A stretch of 16,908 nucleotides of DNA, from positions 1 through 16,908 of the forward strand of contig JAKPQU010000337.1 in assembly GCA_029555925.1 (NCBI GenBank). Direction: 5' to 3'. Under the pieces are notes generated by a model that was given only the letters and a program-made list of their open reading frames with translations, had not been told where the DNA came from and did not search any database. The DNA comes from Bacillota bacterium. Lineage in GTDB: Bacteria > Eremiobacterota > SpSt-956 > JAKJGF01. Below, one piece after another: positions 6,605 through 15,425 of this stretch (the first letter of the stretch is position 1; each line of letters begins with the position of its first letter). The position numbers and the translations under genes are program-made.

Positions 6605-7045
6605 TTAAAATGGCTTTTTATTCCATCCGAGCCAGTAAAATCCGAGTTCATTCATCATTTTAGTAAACTTATCAAAATCCAGAGGTTTTACAAGATAACT
6701 GTTTACATAATTACTGTATGATTTTGTAATGTCTCTTTCCGCTTCCGAAGAAGTTAATACTACAACAGGGATTTTTCTGAGCTCTTCAGATGTTTTTATT
6801 TTTGTCAGTACCTCAAGACCGTCTATTTTGGGAAGCCTCAAATCGAGCAGTATGAGGTTTGGAAGTGACTCTCCCTGAACATGTGAAAACTCTCCTTCTC
6901 TGAACAGGTAATTAATTGCTGCTTCTCCGTCTGCAACCCTTATGATTCTATTGGCCACCCTGTGCTCATCAAAACTTCTCATGACGAGTTCTGCATGGTC
7001 ATCATTATCTTCTACCAGAAGTATTGTTAAAATTTCTCCTGTCAT
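6605..7045 (-). CDS. Single-domain response regulator, Rcp1-like
   Basis: The 146-residue protein is one CheY-like receiver: ILLVEDNDDHAEL with acidic Glu12/Asp13, phospho-acceptor Asp68 in LLDLRLPKIDG, Thr98 in VVLTSS and Lys120 in YLVKPLDF. The extra length between beta-2 and beta-3 (ADGEAAINYLF...GE) and the aromatic tail ELGFYWLGW are typical of the Rcp1 group that partners phytochrome-type and related GAF-containing kinases. It overlaps the upstream PocR-GAF kinase by ATGA (7042-7045), making that kinase the obvious phosphodonor. With no output domain it probably works by phosphotransfer or protein contact. Confidence 0.92.
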   Translation of the reverse strand: MTGEILTILLVEDNDDHAELVMRSFDEHRVANRIIRVADGEAAINYLFREGEFSHVQGESLPNLILLDLRLPKIDGLEVLTKIKTSEELRKIPVVVLTSSEAERDITKSYSNYVNSYLVKPLDFDKFTKMMNELGFYWLGWNKKPF

Positions 7046-9228
7046 TTTTTCCCTTCTTTCACCGGTATATTAAAATAAAATGTAGAACCTTTCCCTTTAC
7101 CTTCTGATTCAACCCATATATGACCGCCATGAAGTTCTATAATTCTCTTTACAATAGCAAGGCCTATACCTGTCCCTTCACTTTTCTGCTCAAGTTTCTC
7201 GAAGAGACCGAATATTTTATTGTGATATTTTTCTTCTATACCTGTTCCATTATCCTTTATATAAAATGCCTCTCCTCTGTCGGTGCGTTTATAGCCGATA
7301 TGTATCTCAGGTTTTTGTTGATTCCCGATATATTTTACGGCGTTTTCTATGAGGTTCTGCCATACCTCTCTGATCCTCAGTCTGTCGGCATAAACAAAAG
7401 GCATGTGTTCATCATAGGAAATTTTTACATGTTTTTCTTCAAGGAAACCATTTACAAGCTCTACCGCTTCTTTTACAGGAGAAGACATGGAAAATTTTGA
7501 AGAAGGATTTATAATTCTGCCAATCCTTGAAAGCTCAAGTAAATCTTTCAGCAAATATTCCATCTTGTCCACTGCATTTGAAATCCTTTTTATATCAGCC
7601 TCCATTCTGTCAAAATTACCTTTTCGTCCATCGGAAATAATATGTCCCAGGAAACCTTTGATTGTAATAAGAGGGCTTTTCAGGTCATGAGAAACAGTAT
7701 AGGTAAATCTCTCAAGCTCGGCATTTTTTGCTTCAAGTTCCGAAATCTGCTTTTTTATTATATCTCCGGAATTTTTTCTCTCCAGAAGTCCCCACATACC
7801 CTCCATTAAAAGAGTGAGATGTTGAACGTCTAAATAATCATAGTCATCTTCTTTATTGCCTACCCCTGCAAGAGCAACTATTTTATCACCGCCAAAAACA
7901 GGAATATTCATATGCCTTTTTAATTCAACATGTCCCGGCGGGTAGCCTTTTTTGGCAGGATTATCTCTTCCATAATCATTTGTTATAACAGGCTTTCTCT
8001 GTCTTACTGCTTCTCCCCATAGTCCCGTGTCGGCAACCTTATAGACTAAAGGAAACTGGCACATGGTGCATTCTTCCATAGCACTTTTTGACCAGGAATG
8101 CATGGTTAAAACTGTTTCATCTTCATTTAAAAAAGCCATATATCCAAGTTTGCTTCCTGTAAGCTCTACCGCCTTTTCCAGTGTGAAATCCAGAATCTCA
8201 TTAAGAGGCCGTTCCTGCATACGTCCCAGGGTCAAAAGGGTTTCAAGGCGATTTTCATTCATTCGTAATTGTTCTTCTGTCTTTTTTCTTTCAGCTATAT
8301 CTCTTGCCTGCTTTATATTCTGCATGGCAAGCAACGAAAGCTGATTTGCTATGAGGAAGAGAGCTTCCGAAACCTTTTTAAACTGTTCTACAGGCATCCT
8401 TTTTACCTCTTTTAATGCTCTGTAGTATTCTTTCTCGTCTGCTCCTATTTCTTTTGCGTAGGCCATCATTGTTTCCAGGTTGACATCTTCGTCAATTACC
8501 TGCCCTATGAGCCAGTTTGCTACATGCCTGTTACCTACTCTGATACTTGCCCCTGCGTCCCATAATGAACCGCTCAGACATGGCTGAACAACAGGGCCGG
8601 AAGGATTGTATTTCCCTATCACGGCATCAGAATGATAACAGTTTGCTTTCCCTTTCGGTGTCTGTCTTATTATGTCATTACAGAGTCTGCAGAAATTACT
8701 CGGCCTGGTAATAGGAGTGCCGTCGATTTCAGTTATAATTGATGCCACACCTGTAGCTTCCGAAAAAGTATCCTGAATTTTTTGTATTTCTTCTATATGG
8801 AATAGATCTCGAAAGGTTATATTATCTGTATTTACAACAGGTTGAGTGAGAAATATAAGTTTTTGTTTGAGTGTTTCCTGTAATTTTTTTCTTTCCGTAA
8901 TATCTTCGGAAATGATAAAATATTTATTGTTTTCCAGTTTTACCAGATGAAAGAGGATATTTCTGATACGGCCATCTTTACACATTACATCAAAGTTTCT
9001 AATTACAGATTTACAACTCTCAACTTCCTCTATGCTTTCTTCCCAGTCTGATATGACTTTTTCTCTGTACTCCCTGTCAGGGTAGGCAAGGGTAAACCAT
9101 TCTTTCGCCGTAGGTATATCCTGAAGTGTATAGCCAAATACCTTTATAAACTCTGCATTTATGTATTGAACTTTCGAATCTTCCCCCAGAATGACTACAG
9201 GGAAAGGAAGAAATTCGATAATCTTCAT
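7042..9228 (-). CDS. PAS-PocR-GAF sensor histidine kinase
   Basis: The 728-residue protein is soluble. Order: PAS (about 4-115, ending ISEDITERKKLQE); PocR sensory domain (about 135-305) with Cys180, Cys183, Cys197 and Cys217 as potential ligand or metal-binding residues; a coiled linker ending in AERKKTEEQLR; GAF (about 325-482); a long coil; HisKA with His514 in VSHDLKSPL; and an ATPase domain with NLIENAVKYI (625-634), DNGTGI (659-664) and GTGIGLA (685-691). PocR domains sense small organic ligands in known cases; the ligand here is unknown. The SHDLKSPL kinase core with an Rcp1-like partner downstream resembles phytochrome-class kinases, but the GAF shows no recognised chromophore cysteine. 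The ATG at 9228 has only a distant Shine-Dalgarno and overlaps the stop of a small upstream frame. Confidence 0.9.
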   Translation of the reverse strand: MKIIEFLPFPVVILGEDSKVQYINAEFIKVFGYTLQDIPTAKEWFTLAYPDREYREKVISDWEESIEEVESCKSVIRNFDVMCKDGRIRNILFHLVKLENNKYFIISEDITERKKLQETLKQKLIFLTQPVVNTDNITFRDLFHIEEIQKIQDTFSEATGVASIITEIDGTPITRPSNFCRLCNDIIRQTPKGKANCYHSDAVIGKYNPSGPVVQPCLSGSLWDAGASIRVGNRHVANWLIGQVIDEDVNLETMMAYAKEIGADEKEYYRALKEVKRMPVEQFKKVSEALFLIANQLSLLAMQNIKQARDIAERKKTEEQLRMNENRLETLLTLGRMQERPLNEILDFTLEKAVELTGSKLGYMAFLNEDETVLTMHSWSKSAMEECTMCQFPLVYKVADTGLWGEAVRQRKPVITNDYGRDNPAKKGYPPGHVELKRHMNIPVFGGDKIVALAGVGNKEDDYDYLDVQHLTLLMEGMWGLLERKNSGDIIKKQISELEAKNAELERFTYTVSHDLKSPLITIKGFLGHIISDGRKGNFDRMEADIKRISNAVDKMEYLLKDLLELSRIGRIINPSSKFSMSSPVKEAVELVNGFLEEKHVKISYDEHMPFVYADRLRIREVWQNLIENAVKYIGNQQKPEIHIGYKRTDRGEAFYIKDNGTGIEEKYHNKIFGLFEKLEQKSEGTGIGLAIVKRIIELHGGHIWVESEGKGKGSTFYFNIPVKEGKK

Positions 9229-9323
9229 GAGATTTTTTTTGTTCCTTTCTCTTCAAGCCCAGGGCTTTGAAGCAATTCAATCTCATCGTGAAGTTTCTTT
9301 GTTCTGTCAGTTTCTTTTCGCAA
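9225..9323 (-). CDS. Possible leader frame or N-terminal extension of the PocR kinase
   Basis: A 32-codon frame starts at TTG (9321-9323) with AGGAG placed 8 bases upstream. It encodes a charged, heptad-like stretch (RKETDRTKKLHDEIELLQ) typical of coiled coils that precede PAS domains. It ends in TGA overlapping the kinase ATG as ATGA. A run of eight A residues (9233-9240 on the complement) lies in the last codons. A -1 shift there would join this peptide in frame to the kinase (GTKK-NL-MKIIEF). It could therefore be a translationally coupled leader, a slippage-dependent extension, or the trace of a frameshift. Existence as a protein is unproven. Confidence 0.35.
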   Translation of the reverse strand: MRKETDRTKKLHDEIELLQSPGLEEKGTKKIS

Positions 9324-9509
9324 TGACTGTTCTCCTGACTTTTTCAATATACTATAATTTGTAATTTATAGTAACACAGGGTCATGCGAAAATAATATAA
9401 AAAAGATTACATTTCGTTATTAATTTTAGAAGTAATATTTATTTTTCACTCTGAATATTCTGTGACAGATTTCTTTTTCCATTTTATGAAAAAACACTAT
9501 CCAATCATT

Positions 9510-9557
9510 AATAAATATTAAATATTTATTGTATTTTATGAAAATTTCTAATATAAT
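9510..9557 (+). promoter_or_regulatory. Candidate promoter and AT palindrome before the pseudopilin operon
   Basis: TTGTAT (9529-9534) and TATAAT (9552-9557) are spaced 17 bp. The -10 is perfect, the -35 weak. Transcription would start very close to the AAAGAGGAG ribosome site (9562-9570), giving an unusually short leader, which lowers confidence. Just upstream AATAAATAT (9510-9518) and ATATTTATT (9522-9530) form a perfect inverted repeat with a 3-bp spacer overlapping the -35, a possible operator. Confidence 0.3.
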
Positions 9558-9577
9558 AATTAAAGAGGAGAGACCTC

Positions 9578-10063
9578 ATGAGAAATAAAGTAAAAGCTTT
9601 TACTCTGGTAGAAATATTAATATCTCTTGCCATTATAGGGCTGGTTGTTACATCGGCTCTGGGTCTCTTTATAATAGGTTCAAATGCAATAAAACAGGCC
9701 AGTACACATCGTGATGTTACATGGGTTATGGAAAAAAAATTGAGTGAGGTAAAAGATCTTTACGAAAAATATCCTCACAGTGAGTATTCTTCCGGTATAA
9801 CAATGGCACAGATTTCAGAAATAATAAGTAATGTATCGGGGATTCTTCCCGGTGCCAATCCGGTAGACTTATGGTCTACATCAGGTCTTTCTTCTATATG
9901 GGGAAAGGAAAGAATAAATAAAATTTCTTATAATTTTATTATCTCCTTTTACAGTAATACCGATGAGATAAAACAGGTGGGACTGGTTGTTACATGGTAT
10001 GATCCCGTAACAGGTAAAGGTAAACAGGATAGCTCTACAATATTTATTTCCAGGGATGATTAA
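9578..10063 (+). CDS. Minor pseudopilin, GspI/PilV-like
   Basis: The 161-residue protein has a class III prepilin signal: short basic leader MRNKVKA, then FTLVE with cleavage expected after Ala7 and the conserved Glu at mature position 5 (Glu12), followed by a hydrophobic helix (about 8-34). The soluble part (about 40-161) ends in beta strands (VGLVVTWYDPVTGKGK). Length and first position in a three-gene set fit GspI of type II secretion or PilV of type IV pili. Alanine rather than glycine at -1 is tolerated by prepilin peptidase in other systems. It would sit in the inner membrane and join the pseudopilus tip. AAAGAGGAG lies upstream of the start; the stop is 3 bp before the next gene. Confidence 0.82.
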   Translation: MRNKVKAFTLVEILISLAIIGLVVTSALGLFIIGSNAIKQASTHRDVTWVMEKKLSEVKDLYEKYPHSEYSSGITMAQISEIISNVSGILPGANPVDLWSTSGLSSIWGKERINKISYNFIISFYSNTDEIKQVGLVVTWYDPVTGKGKQDSSTIFISRDD

Positions 10064-10066
10064 TAT

Positions 10067-10771
10067 ATGAATATGTGTAAAAACGGACTCACTCTTGTAG
10101 AATTAATTATTGTTATCCTTATATTTTCCTTATTCATGATAGTTATTTATTCTACACTTGATGTGGGATTTAAAATGTGGAAACTGGGAGAAACCAGGAC
10201 TGATGTAGAATCTAAAAGTGAATCTTTTATAAGGAGAATGGCTATGGAAATCAAGAATTCCAATTCCTATGCCATAGTTTTTAACGAACCTGATGATGCG
10301 AATTCTGTCTATCATTCGGATACTCCCTATATATGTTTTGAAACACCTGTATATAATGGGCAGGTAGCATATAAAGAAGATACAGGAGATATTCTCTGGC
10401 AGGGATTTATTTTATATTATGCCATAAAAGATCTGAATGATCCGAATTGCAGTATTCTTTACAGGAGATACGTGCCCCATGAAAGTTCAGATCCATATTA
10501 TTCCTATACCAGTGCCAATCCTCAGATGGCAGATCCAAACTCTGTAAAGCAGTGGATAACAGAGAGGCCTCCTATTTCAGTGGCAGGTCAGTCCCTTACT
10601 TTATGCGGTAAGGTGAAGAATGTTGATTTTAATTATAAAAATTCTCTTGTAAGTATGAAGTTTGAATTTGAAGAACGCGTTAGAGGCAGTAAAACCTCCA
10701 GGGTTATGGTTGCCGGAAAGGGTTCTGTATATAAATTTACGATAGAAACATCTGTAAAGCCTGAAAATTAG
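10067..10771 (+). CDS. Minor pseudopilin, GspJ/PilW-like
   Basis: The 234-residue protein has a leader MNMCKNG with cleavage after Gly7, then LTLVE (Glu12 is mature position 5) and a hydrophobic helix to about 28. A soluble domain of about 190 residues follows, with strand-rich segments around 85-120 and 180-230 and an acidic, turn-rich middle (SSDPYYSYTS). Size and second position match GspJ/PilW. The start lies 3 bp after the previous stop, suggesting coupling; a second ATG two codons later is possible but worse placed relative to AGGGA. No system ATPase or secretin is in the window, so type II secretion and type IV pilus roles cannot be told apart. Confidence 0.8.
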   Translation: MNMCKNGLTLVELIIVILIFSLFMIVIYSTLDVGFKMWKLGETRTDVESKSESFIRRMAMEIKNSNSYAIVFNEPDDANSVYHSDTPYICFETPVYNGQVAYKEDTGDILWQGFILYYAIKDLNDPNCSILYRRYVPHESSDPYYSYTSANPQMADPNSVKQWITERPPISVAGQSLTLCGKVKNVDFNYKNSLVSMKFEFEERVRGSKTSRVMVAGKGSVYKFTIETSVKPEN

Positions 10772-10782
10772 GGGGAATGTAT

Positions 10783-12573
10783 ATGTATAACGGGAGAAAC
10801 GAAAAAGCTATAATGCTCATCTCTGTATTAATACTTGTTACCATTCTTATGATGCTTGTTACTTCCATGCTATTAATTGCCACTCAGAATTATAATCTTG
10901 CAGGTATGGCAGATAAAAAAGCTAAAGCTCTGAGAGCTGCTGAAGCAGGCGTAGAATATGCTCTTTACAGATTGAATAACGATACGACGTGGACTCCATC
11001 AGGAGACATGTATGTAGATATGTATTTTTCTCAGGGTGAAACAGTAAAGATTATTGCTTCGGATTTTACAAATAATCTGAAGGGCAGTACACAGGCAGGC
11101 TCAACACCTCCTTACTCGGCAGAGGTTTTATCGGAAGGCAGTTATAAAGGGCAGAAGGTCAAAATAAAGGCCATATTCGTCAGAGATGACATGAGTCAGT
11201 ACCCGGTTGCTTCGGAAGGAAATTTATTGTTAAATTATCAGGAGGTTAGAAACGAGAAAAAGGTTACAGGTAAGAATAACAGTCCAGGAAGACTTCATTC
11301 CAATGACAGGATGATAGTGTGGGAACCATACTATGGCGGTGTATCCCTGGATTTAAACGAAGGCTTTCTATCTTCTGTCGGTAATCTGGAATATAGTAAA
11401 TATGGCAGTGGACATCCTCCTTTTGATTATAAAGAACATGTAACTCCCGCTGAGATTGCCGATATAAATATAGGCAGTGTCGTAAATAAACATAGTGGTT
11501 ATCATACTATAGCAGGTGATAGATATTATCTTGTAGGTTATTTTGAATATTCTCCCGGTGCTTACTGTATTCCTCATGAAGGCCCCAATGCTGTTACTTC
11601 CCAGACTACAGATGTAGATTACTGGGATCAGACGAGTGATAATATGGTAAATACCCATCCTTATAAATATGGTATAGCGTCTTTTACGGAAAGTTCATGT
11701 AAAAATTTTATGGATAAATACAGGGAGCTTCAGAGCATAGGCCCTGATTGTTATGTGTGGCCTACCTACACGGAAGCAAGAAATGTAAATTCTTCAAGAA
11801 ATTTATTTGATTATTATACAGATGTTACATTCGGAGAAATTTACAGCACCGGCTGGGAAGATACCATGAATACTCTCGGAATGAACTATTCGGTAGAACT
11901 TGATGGAGGGATTGTAGTTACAACATTACAACTCAGGGATAATACTTATTGTTCCGGTGCCCTGGGATTATTTGAAACTCTCCGGTTTGACTGTTTCAGA
12001 GAGGGAAACGGTGATATAGGCGATGCCCGTTTATTGTCCTTTGTAAAACCAAAACTAAAGTTAAATTTGAATAATAAAAACCTCTATTGTGAAGGTGAGA
12101 TGTCACTACCTTCTATAGATAACGGTACTGTTGCATCAAAGGATTCTATTTATATCTTATGTGATCACGGTGAAAATATGACTGTTCTTGCAGAAAATAA
12201 TATACTTATGTGTATAAAAGACCCGACTCCCGATGTAACCGGCGAACCTGTTTCTGATATAACATTAAGCGGTTTACTCTATGCAAAAGATAATATTTAT
12301 ATCGGTACTCTCAGCTGGCCTCAGAAAGATTACAATTCATCTATTGTTTTTAAAGGCAGTATAACGGCAAGAGAGAAAGATCCAAACAATAACACGTACT
12401 ACCCTAGAACAACAAACTCGGATTATGGTTTATCACAAACCAACATAGCTTTATCACCTACACTTATAGAAGGTATTACACTCATTCATGCAAGTAATGG
12501 AGTTCAATCTCTTGTATCAGGGAGAGGAAATAACTTTCGTGTGAGAAAAGCCGTCACTATGGTTGTGAATTAG
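10783..12573 (+). CDS. Large PilX/GspK-like pseudopilus protein
   Basis: The 596-residue protein starts with a short basic leader (NGRNEK), one hydrophobic helix (about 9-33) and then ALRAAEAGVEYALYRL (49-64), the AAEAG motif characteristic of PilX/GspK-type proteins. There is no canonical Gly-Phe-x-x-x-Glu processing site, as expected for GspK-like members whose Glu is missing. The rest is far longer than usual. The mid part is aromatic and Tyr-rich; the C-terminal third has repeating short strand-turn units (CEGEMSLP, VASKDSIYI, VLAENNILM, GLLYAKDNIYIG, VFKGSITARE) that suggest a parallel beta-solenoid. I chose the second ATG (10783) because GGGGG lies 7 bases before it; the ATG at 10777 is too close. 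It is third in the operon, 11 bp after the previous gene. Confidence 0.78.
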   Translation: MYNGRNEKAIMLISVLILVTILMMLVTSMLLIATQNYNLAGMADKKAKALRAAEAGVEYALYRLNNDTTWTPSGDMYVDMYFSQGETVKIIASDFTNNLKGSTQAGSTPPYSAEVLSEGSYKGQKVKIKAIFVRDDMSQYPVASEGNLLLNYQEVRNEKKVTGKNNSPGRLHSNDRMIVWEPYYGGVSLDLNEGFLSSVGNLEYSKYGSGHPPFDYKEHVTPAEIADINIGSVVNKHSGYHTIAGDRYYLVGYFEYSPGAYCIPHEGPNAVTSQTTDVDYWDQTSDNMVNTHPYKYGIASFTESSCKNFMDKYRELQSIGPDCYVWPTYTEARNVNSSRNLFDYYTDVTFGEIYSTGWEDTMNTLGMNYSVELDGGIVVTTLQLRDNTYCSGALGLFETLRFDCFREGNGDIGDARLLSFVKPKLKLNLNNKNLYCEGEMSLPSIDNGTVASKDSIYILCDHGENMTVLAENNILMCIKDPTPDVTGEPVSDITLSGLLYAKDNIYIGTLSWPQKDYNSSIVFKGSITAREKDPNNNTYYPRTTNSDYGLSQTNIALSPTLIEGITLIHASNGVQSLVSGRGNNFRVRKAVTMVVN

Positions 12574-12635
12574 TGAGTCATAAGCAGTTATCAGTGACCA
12601 GTTATCAGTTACCAGCTCACTCTTCACTCTTCACC
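12573..12635. repeat. Heptanucleotide array between convergent genes
   Basis: Nine units in exact 7-bp register: GTGAGTC, ATAAGCA, GTTATCA, GTGACCA, GTTATCA, GTTACCA, GCTCACT, CTTCACT, CTTCACC. Polarity switches from GTnA to the complementary form in the last three units. The array fills almost the whole gap, from the last base of the PilX-like stop to 2 bp before the TPR lipoprotein stop. A further flavour (GTTATCA/GTTACCA) appears only here. Confidence 0.87.
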
Positions 12636-12637
12636 AT

Positions 12638-13213
12638 TTACTTTTTTTCCATACGTGTAATTACTCCACTTCCAGGCGGATAGGTAGGAATAACAGGTGC
12701 AATAGGATGTGGCACTTCTGTAGGTTTAACCTGCAGATCCGAAGGTTTCAGAGAAAGTTCATCATTGCCGTTCATATAGGAAGGATCTATTTCTATAGCT
12801 TTCTGTAAAGATTTTATCCCTTCATCGGTTTTATTTAACTGCATCAGAGCAAGTCCCCTGTAGTGCCATGTTTTTCCGCTGTCAGGATTTAATTCCAGGG
12901 CTTTATCATAACATGTAAGAGCTTCCGAATAGTGATTTATGGCAGAAAGAGCAGCACCTTTATATATCAGAAGTTCACTGTCTTTCGGATGAAGTTTTAA
13001 CATCTCATCATAATAAGTTATGGCTTCTCTGAATTTTCTTTCTTTGTATAAATCTATACCTTTTTTTATATATGCAGCAGTTTCTGTTATTTCTTTACCT
13101 GTCCGTACAGGCTTTATAGATATGGAATTCCCGTCTTCTCCGTTGTTTTTTACGGTCTGACAGGACGTAAGGAGGCATGATAAAATTATAATGAATGCAA
13201 TATATTTATACAT
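12638..13213 (-). CDS. TPR-repeat lipoprotein
   Basis: The 191-residue protein has a lipoprotein signal peptide ending in LTSC, with lipidated Cys18. It contains three tetratricopeptide repeats at about 45-78, 79-112 and 113-146 (for example EAITYYDEMLKLHPK and EALTCYDKALELNPD), so it probably scaffolds protein contacts in the periplasm or at the outer membrane. A proline-rich tail (about 164-183) ends the protein. GGAAAGG precedes the ATG, and a good promoter lies 33 bp upstream. It is convergent with the pseudopilin operon; a pilotin- or PilF-like helper role is tempting but rests only on proximity. PilF-type proteins usually have more repeats. Confidence 0.82.
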   Translation of the reverse strand: MYKYIAFIIILSCLLTSCQTVKNNGEDGNSISIKPVRTGKEITETAAYIKKGIDLYKERKFREAITYYDEMLKLHPKDSELLIYKGAALSAINHYSEALTCYDKALELNPDSGKTWHYRGLALMQLNKTDEGIKSLQKAIEIDPSYMNGNDELSLKPSDLQVKPTEVPHPIAPVIPTYPPGSGVITRMEKK

Positions 13214-13245
13214 AATACCTTTCCAATAAATGAATCATCAATGAA

Positions 13246-13274
13246 ATTATATCAGAGAACAAAAGTCTGTTCAA
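13246..13274 (-). promoter_or_regulatory. Sigma-70-type promoter of the TPR lipoprotein gene
   Basis: On the minus strand TTGAAC (13269-13274) is followed after exactly 17 bp by a perfect TATAAT (13246-13251), giving a leader of about 25 nt before the ATG at 13213. The -35 matches 4 of 6 consensus bases. Confidence 0.6.
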
Positions 13275-13361
13275 TAGACAAATGACTTTTTACTCGAAAA
13301 CAATATGAAGATAAATCAGATGAAACATAACATTTTATTATAATTAAAATAACATAGTCTA

Positions 13362-13388
13362 TAATTTTTTTTGCATACTATCCGATAA
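13362..13388 (+). promoter_or_regulatory. Sigma-28 (FliA-type) promoter of the chemoreceptor gene
   Basis: TAATTTTT (13362-13369), 11 bp, then TCCGATAA (13381-13388). This matches the flagellar/chemotaxis sigma-28 form TAAAGTTT-N11-GCCGATAA at 6 of 8 and 7 of 8 positions with exact spacing. It lies about 65 bp upstream of a methyl-accepting chemotaxis gene, the class of gene this sigma factor normally serves. Confidence 0.7.
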
Positions 13389-13452
13389 TTATAATTGAGC
13401 GATAAATATTATAAAAAGCATATTACATTTACCATCTTGAGGAGGAAAAAAA

Positions 13453-15423
13453 ATGATAAAAATTAATAGAGACAGTCTGTTTTTTAAGATCAGTTTCATA
13501 CTCATAACGACTGTATTATGTATATTTATAGTCCTTATTGGACTGATTTCAAAGAGTGTAACTGATGGTGTTTATGAGATTCAGAAACAAAATCTTATTC
13601 AGGAGACAAATTCTCTCAAGAAAATAATTCAAATCTGGCTCAATGATACAGGGCAGAATGTTTACCTGAATTCAAAAAATAAATTTATTATATCAGGCCT
13701 CTCAGGTGGTAACCAGAAAGAGTTATCGTCATCTCTTCAGGACATATTCTCTGAAACTGATTACCTGGCAACTATTTTTATAGCAGATAAAAATGGAAAG
13801 ATTCTGGCAGATTATAATAACAATAATACGGGTAAGAACGTAACATCTCTGGACCTATGGCAGACCTGTGCCGTAAAAAGGGAAAAAATACATTACGATA
13901 AATATCCCGGGCCATCATCTTTTTCTTCAGATCCGTCTTTTATAATAGCTTCACCTGTATATGGCACAAACAATGTTTTTATCGGAATACTTGCTTACGT
14001 AGTCGATCTCAACAGTTTTTCTCAGGAATTTATATTGCCTCAGAAATATGGGAAAGAAGGATGTTCTTATATTATGGATGACAGAGGAATAATACTTGCT
14101 CATCCCGATAAAACTCTTATACTTACAGATAAGGTTGCTTCTATGGATTTCACGAAAAAGGTTATTTCTTCTGCAGAAAAAATAGATTTCTTTAAATATG
14201 TATATCAGCATAGAAATAAATATATGGCTTACAGTAAACTTGATATTCTTCCATGGTCTGTCCATGCAACAATATATGAAAATGACCTTCTGTCACTTTC
14301 CAGATCGCTAAGTTTTTTGACAATTATTACAGGTATCATAGGGGCAGTCCTGTTAATTATAGTTATGGCTTTTTCTATAAAGACTATGATTATAAAACAC
14401 TTCGATGAGTTTATAAAGATATTTAAAGATGCATCGGAAGGAAATCTTACTGTAAGAAGTAATAACAGATCCAGAGATGAACTGGGTGTTCTGGCAGGAG
14501 AATGTAACAGCTTTTTTGACAGGCTGGAAGATATGATAAAGAATATTTCCGCATACAGTAATACCCTTATGGCTGCTTCACAGGAACTTTCTGCAGTGGC
14601 AAAAAATATAGCCGACACTACGGATGAAATGGCCCATCAGACATCCAGTGTAGCATCGGGTGCGGAAGAGATGGATACCACTATGACCTGTGTCGCTGCA
14701 TCTGCAGAAGAATTGAGTGTCAATTTAACTACTGTGGCTACTGCTGTAGAAGAAATGACTGCAACTATAGGGGAAGTTGCAAGAAATACTACGGAAGCTG
14801 CTTCCGTAACAGGGGAAGCCTTCAAGCTTGCTTCAGGATCCAGAGAAATAGTTGAACAGCTTGGCAGGAGTGCAAAAGAAATAAACAAAGTAATTGATGT
14901 TATAATGGATATAGCGGATCAGACAAACCTGCTGGCTCTTAATGCCACAATAGAAGCAGCCAGGGCAGGAGAAGCAGGAAGGGGATTTTCTGTCGTAGCA
15001 AATGAAGTTAAAGAACTGGCAAGACAGACAGGCCAGGCAACAGATGATATAAAAAACAAAATAGAAGGTATACATCACAGCTCTGCAGATACGGTAAAGG
15101 CTATGGAGAAAATCAGTAAAGTCATAGAAAAAATAAATAATATATCGAATACTATAGCGTCTGCAGTGGAAGAACAGAGTATAGCCACGAAAGAAATAGG
15201 AGAGAATACCAGTCAGGCTGCACAGGTATCGACAGACGTGGCACAGCAGATCTCTGAAGCTGCCAGGGTAACAAAAGAAATAACTGTAAATATTACTACT
15301 GTTTCCGATGGCGCAAAAAATACTGCATCTGCTACGGTACAGACCAGAAGCTCTGCCGAGGAACTGGCAAATATTGCCAATTCTCTGGATAATCTCGTAA
15401 AACAATTTAAAGTCAAAGGGTAA
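13453..15423 (+). CDS. Methyl-accepting chemotaxis protein with Cache-type sensor
   Basis: The 656-residue receptor has a first membrane helix (about 12-32), a periplasmic sensor of about 250 residues with a double-Cache look ([13 protein letters not shown] at 108-120; IIASPVYG and [13 protein letters not shown] at 207-219; [15 protein letters not shown]), a second helix (about 288-309), HAMP (about 310-362) and a long cytoplasmic signalling coil. The conserved hairpin tip is [21 protein letters not shown] (about 489-509) followed by [22 protein letters not shown] and [13 protein letters not shown] segments are likely methylation regions. There is no C-terminal NWETF-like pentapeptide, so CheR/CheB would not dock there. 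GAGGAGG precedes the ATG. The ligand is not deducible; double-Cache domains often bind amino acids or carboxylates. Confidence 0.93.
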   Translation: MIKINRDSLFFKISFILITTVLCIFIVLIGLISKSVTDGVYEIQKQNLIQETNSLKKIIQIWLNDTGQNVYLNSKNKFIISGLSGGNQKELSSSLQDIFSETDYLATIFIADKNGKILADYNNNNTGKNVTSLDLWQTCAVKREKIHYDKYPGPSSFSSDPSFIIASPVYGTNNVFIGILAYVVDLNSFSQEFILPQKYGKEGCSYIMDDRGIILAHPDKTLILTDKVASMDFTKKVISSAEKIDFFKYVYQHRNKYMAYSKLDILPWSVHATIYENDLLSLSRSLSFLTIITGIIGAVLLIIVMAFSIKTMIIKHFDEFIKIFKDASEGNLTVRSNNRSRDELGVLAGECNSFFDRLEDMIKNISAYSNTLMAASQELSAVAKNIADTTDEMAHQTSSVASGAEEMDTTMTCVAASAEELSVNLTTVATAVEEMTATIGEVARNTTEAASVTGEAFKLASGSREIVEQLGRSAKEINKVIDVIMDIADQTNLLALNATIEAARAGEAGRGFSVVANEVKELARQTGQATDDIKNKIEGIHHSSADTVKAMEKISKVIEKINNISNTIASAVEEQSIATKEIGENTSQAAQVSTDVAQQISEAARVTKEITVNITTVSDGAKNTASATVQTRSSAEELANIANSLDNLVKQFKVKG

Positions 15424-15425
15424 AC

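Noticed and set aside
9077..9286. A 69-codon minus-strand open frame overlapping the kinase start
   Set aside because: It overlaps the PAS-coding sequence in another frame and its composition (Ser/Cys/Gly-rich) is that of a shadow frame.
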